Assembly (NCBI GenBank): GCA_045576675.1
Contig: JAZNGX010000090.1
Location: 1-7,654, forward strand
Direction of reading: 5' to 3'
Length of the DNA stretch: 7,654 nt
Source of the DNA: JAZNGX01 sp045576675
GTDB taxonomy: Bacteria > Bacillota > Clostridia > Monoglobales > Firm-18
Shown here one piece after another: positions 7,528-7,654 of this stretch (position 1 is its first letter; each line of letters opens with the position of its first letter). The position numbers were made by a program, and so were the translations under genes. The notes under the pieces are model-generated. The model was not told where the DNA came from, ran no database searches, and saw only the letters and a list, made by a program, of their open reading frames with translations.

Positions 7528-7654
7528 ATGATTTATAAAGATTCTATTTATTTTTCTATAGCAACACATATAAATTTTAAAAAAGAGTATGAATTAACTT
7601 ATGACATAATAAAAAGAATATCTTGTTTTTTCGACTCACACACAGACGTTCCAT
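7528..7654 (+). CDS. Start of a small cytoplasmic protein, candidate immunity protein (3' partial)
   Basis: An open frame of 42 complete codons runs to the window edge, starting MIYKDSIYFSIATHINFKKE and continuing through YDIIKRISCFFDSHTDVP. It has its own ribosome binding site and begins 11 bases after the toxin-like gene. There is no signal peptide, so the product is expected in the cytoplasm, where an immunity protein against a DNase would act. The visible part looks like a beta-strand followed by an amphipathic helix (about residues 21-36). Several small immunity families begin this way, but the fragment is too short to assign one. Immunity is inferred from position and localisation only. 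Confidence 0.6.
   Translation, partial: MIYKDSIYFSIATHINFKKEYELTYDIIKRISCFFDSHTDVP

Overview
The window is AT-rich (roughly one-third G+C by eye). It carries tightly packed plus-strand genes with strong AGGAGG-type ribosome binding sites, Sec signal peptides, a dockerin-like module and many extracellular beta-sandwich modules. This suggests a low-GC Firmicute, most likely a gut- or fibre-associated clostridium. No RNA genes, CRISPR arrays, insertion sequences or convincing terminators or promoters are visible, and no stretch longer than 15 bases lies between genes. Everything reads in one direction with gaps of 12, 15 and 11 bases, so the four genes look like one transcription unit that begins upstream of the window.

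Layout: (1) positions 2-1153 hold the C-terminal part of a secreted modular protein with a PPC-like beta-sandwich, a carboxypeptidase-regulatory-like module, a type I dockerin and a final Ig-like module. (2) Positions 1166-5995 encode a very large (1609 aa) secreted subtilisin-family (S8) protease with an I9-type propeptide and a complete Asp/His/Ser triad. It is followed by about seven PPC-like modules, an NBR1-type Ig-like module and another Ig-like module. (3) Positions 6011-7516 encode a 501 aa exported protein with a peptidoglycan-binding domain, then a C-terminal module carrying a PD-(D/E)XK nuclease signature (D337, E350-x-K352, QxxxY at 365-369), then a proline-rich linker and a terminal hydrophobic segment. 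It reads like a polymorphic-toxin effector. (4) From 7528 to the window edge is the start of a small gene without a signal peptide, in the position expected of a cognate immunity gene.

Most interesting interpretation (inference): the window holds a wall-associated nuclease toxin with a putative cytoplasmic immunity gene, co-transcribed with a giant secreted subtilase that could process or release the toxin or act on its surface receptor. The subtilase active-site segment is also unusual, with Cys and Ala at the positions equivalent to Met222 and Pro225 of subtilisin. The Pro225 position is the one changed, together with Ser221, in the engineered peptide ligase subtiligase.
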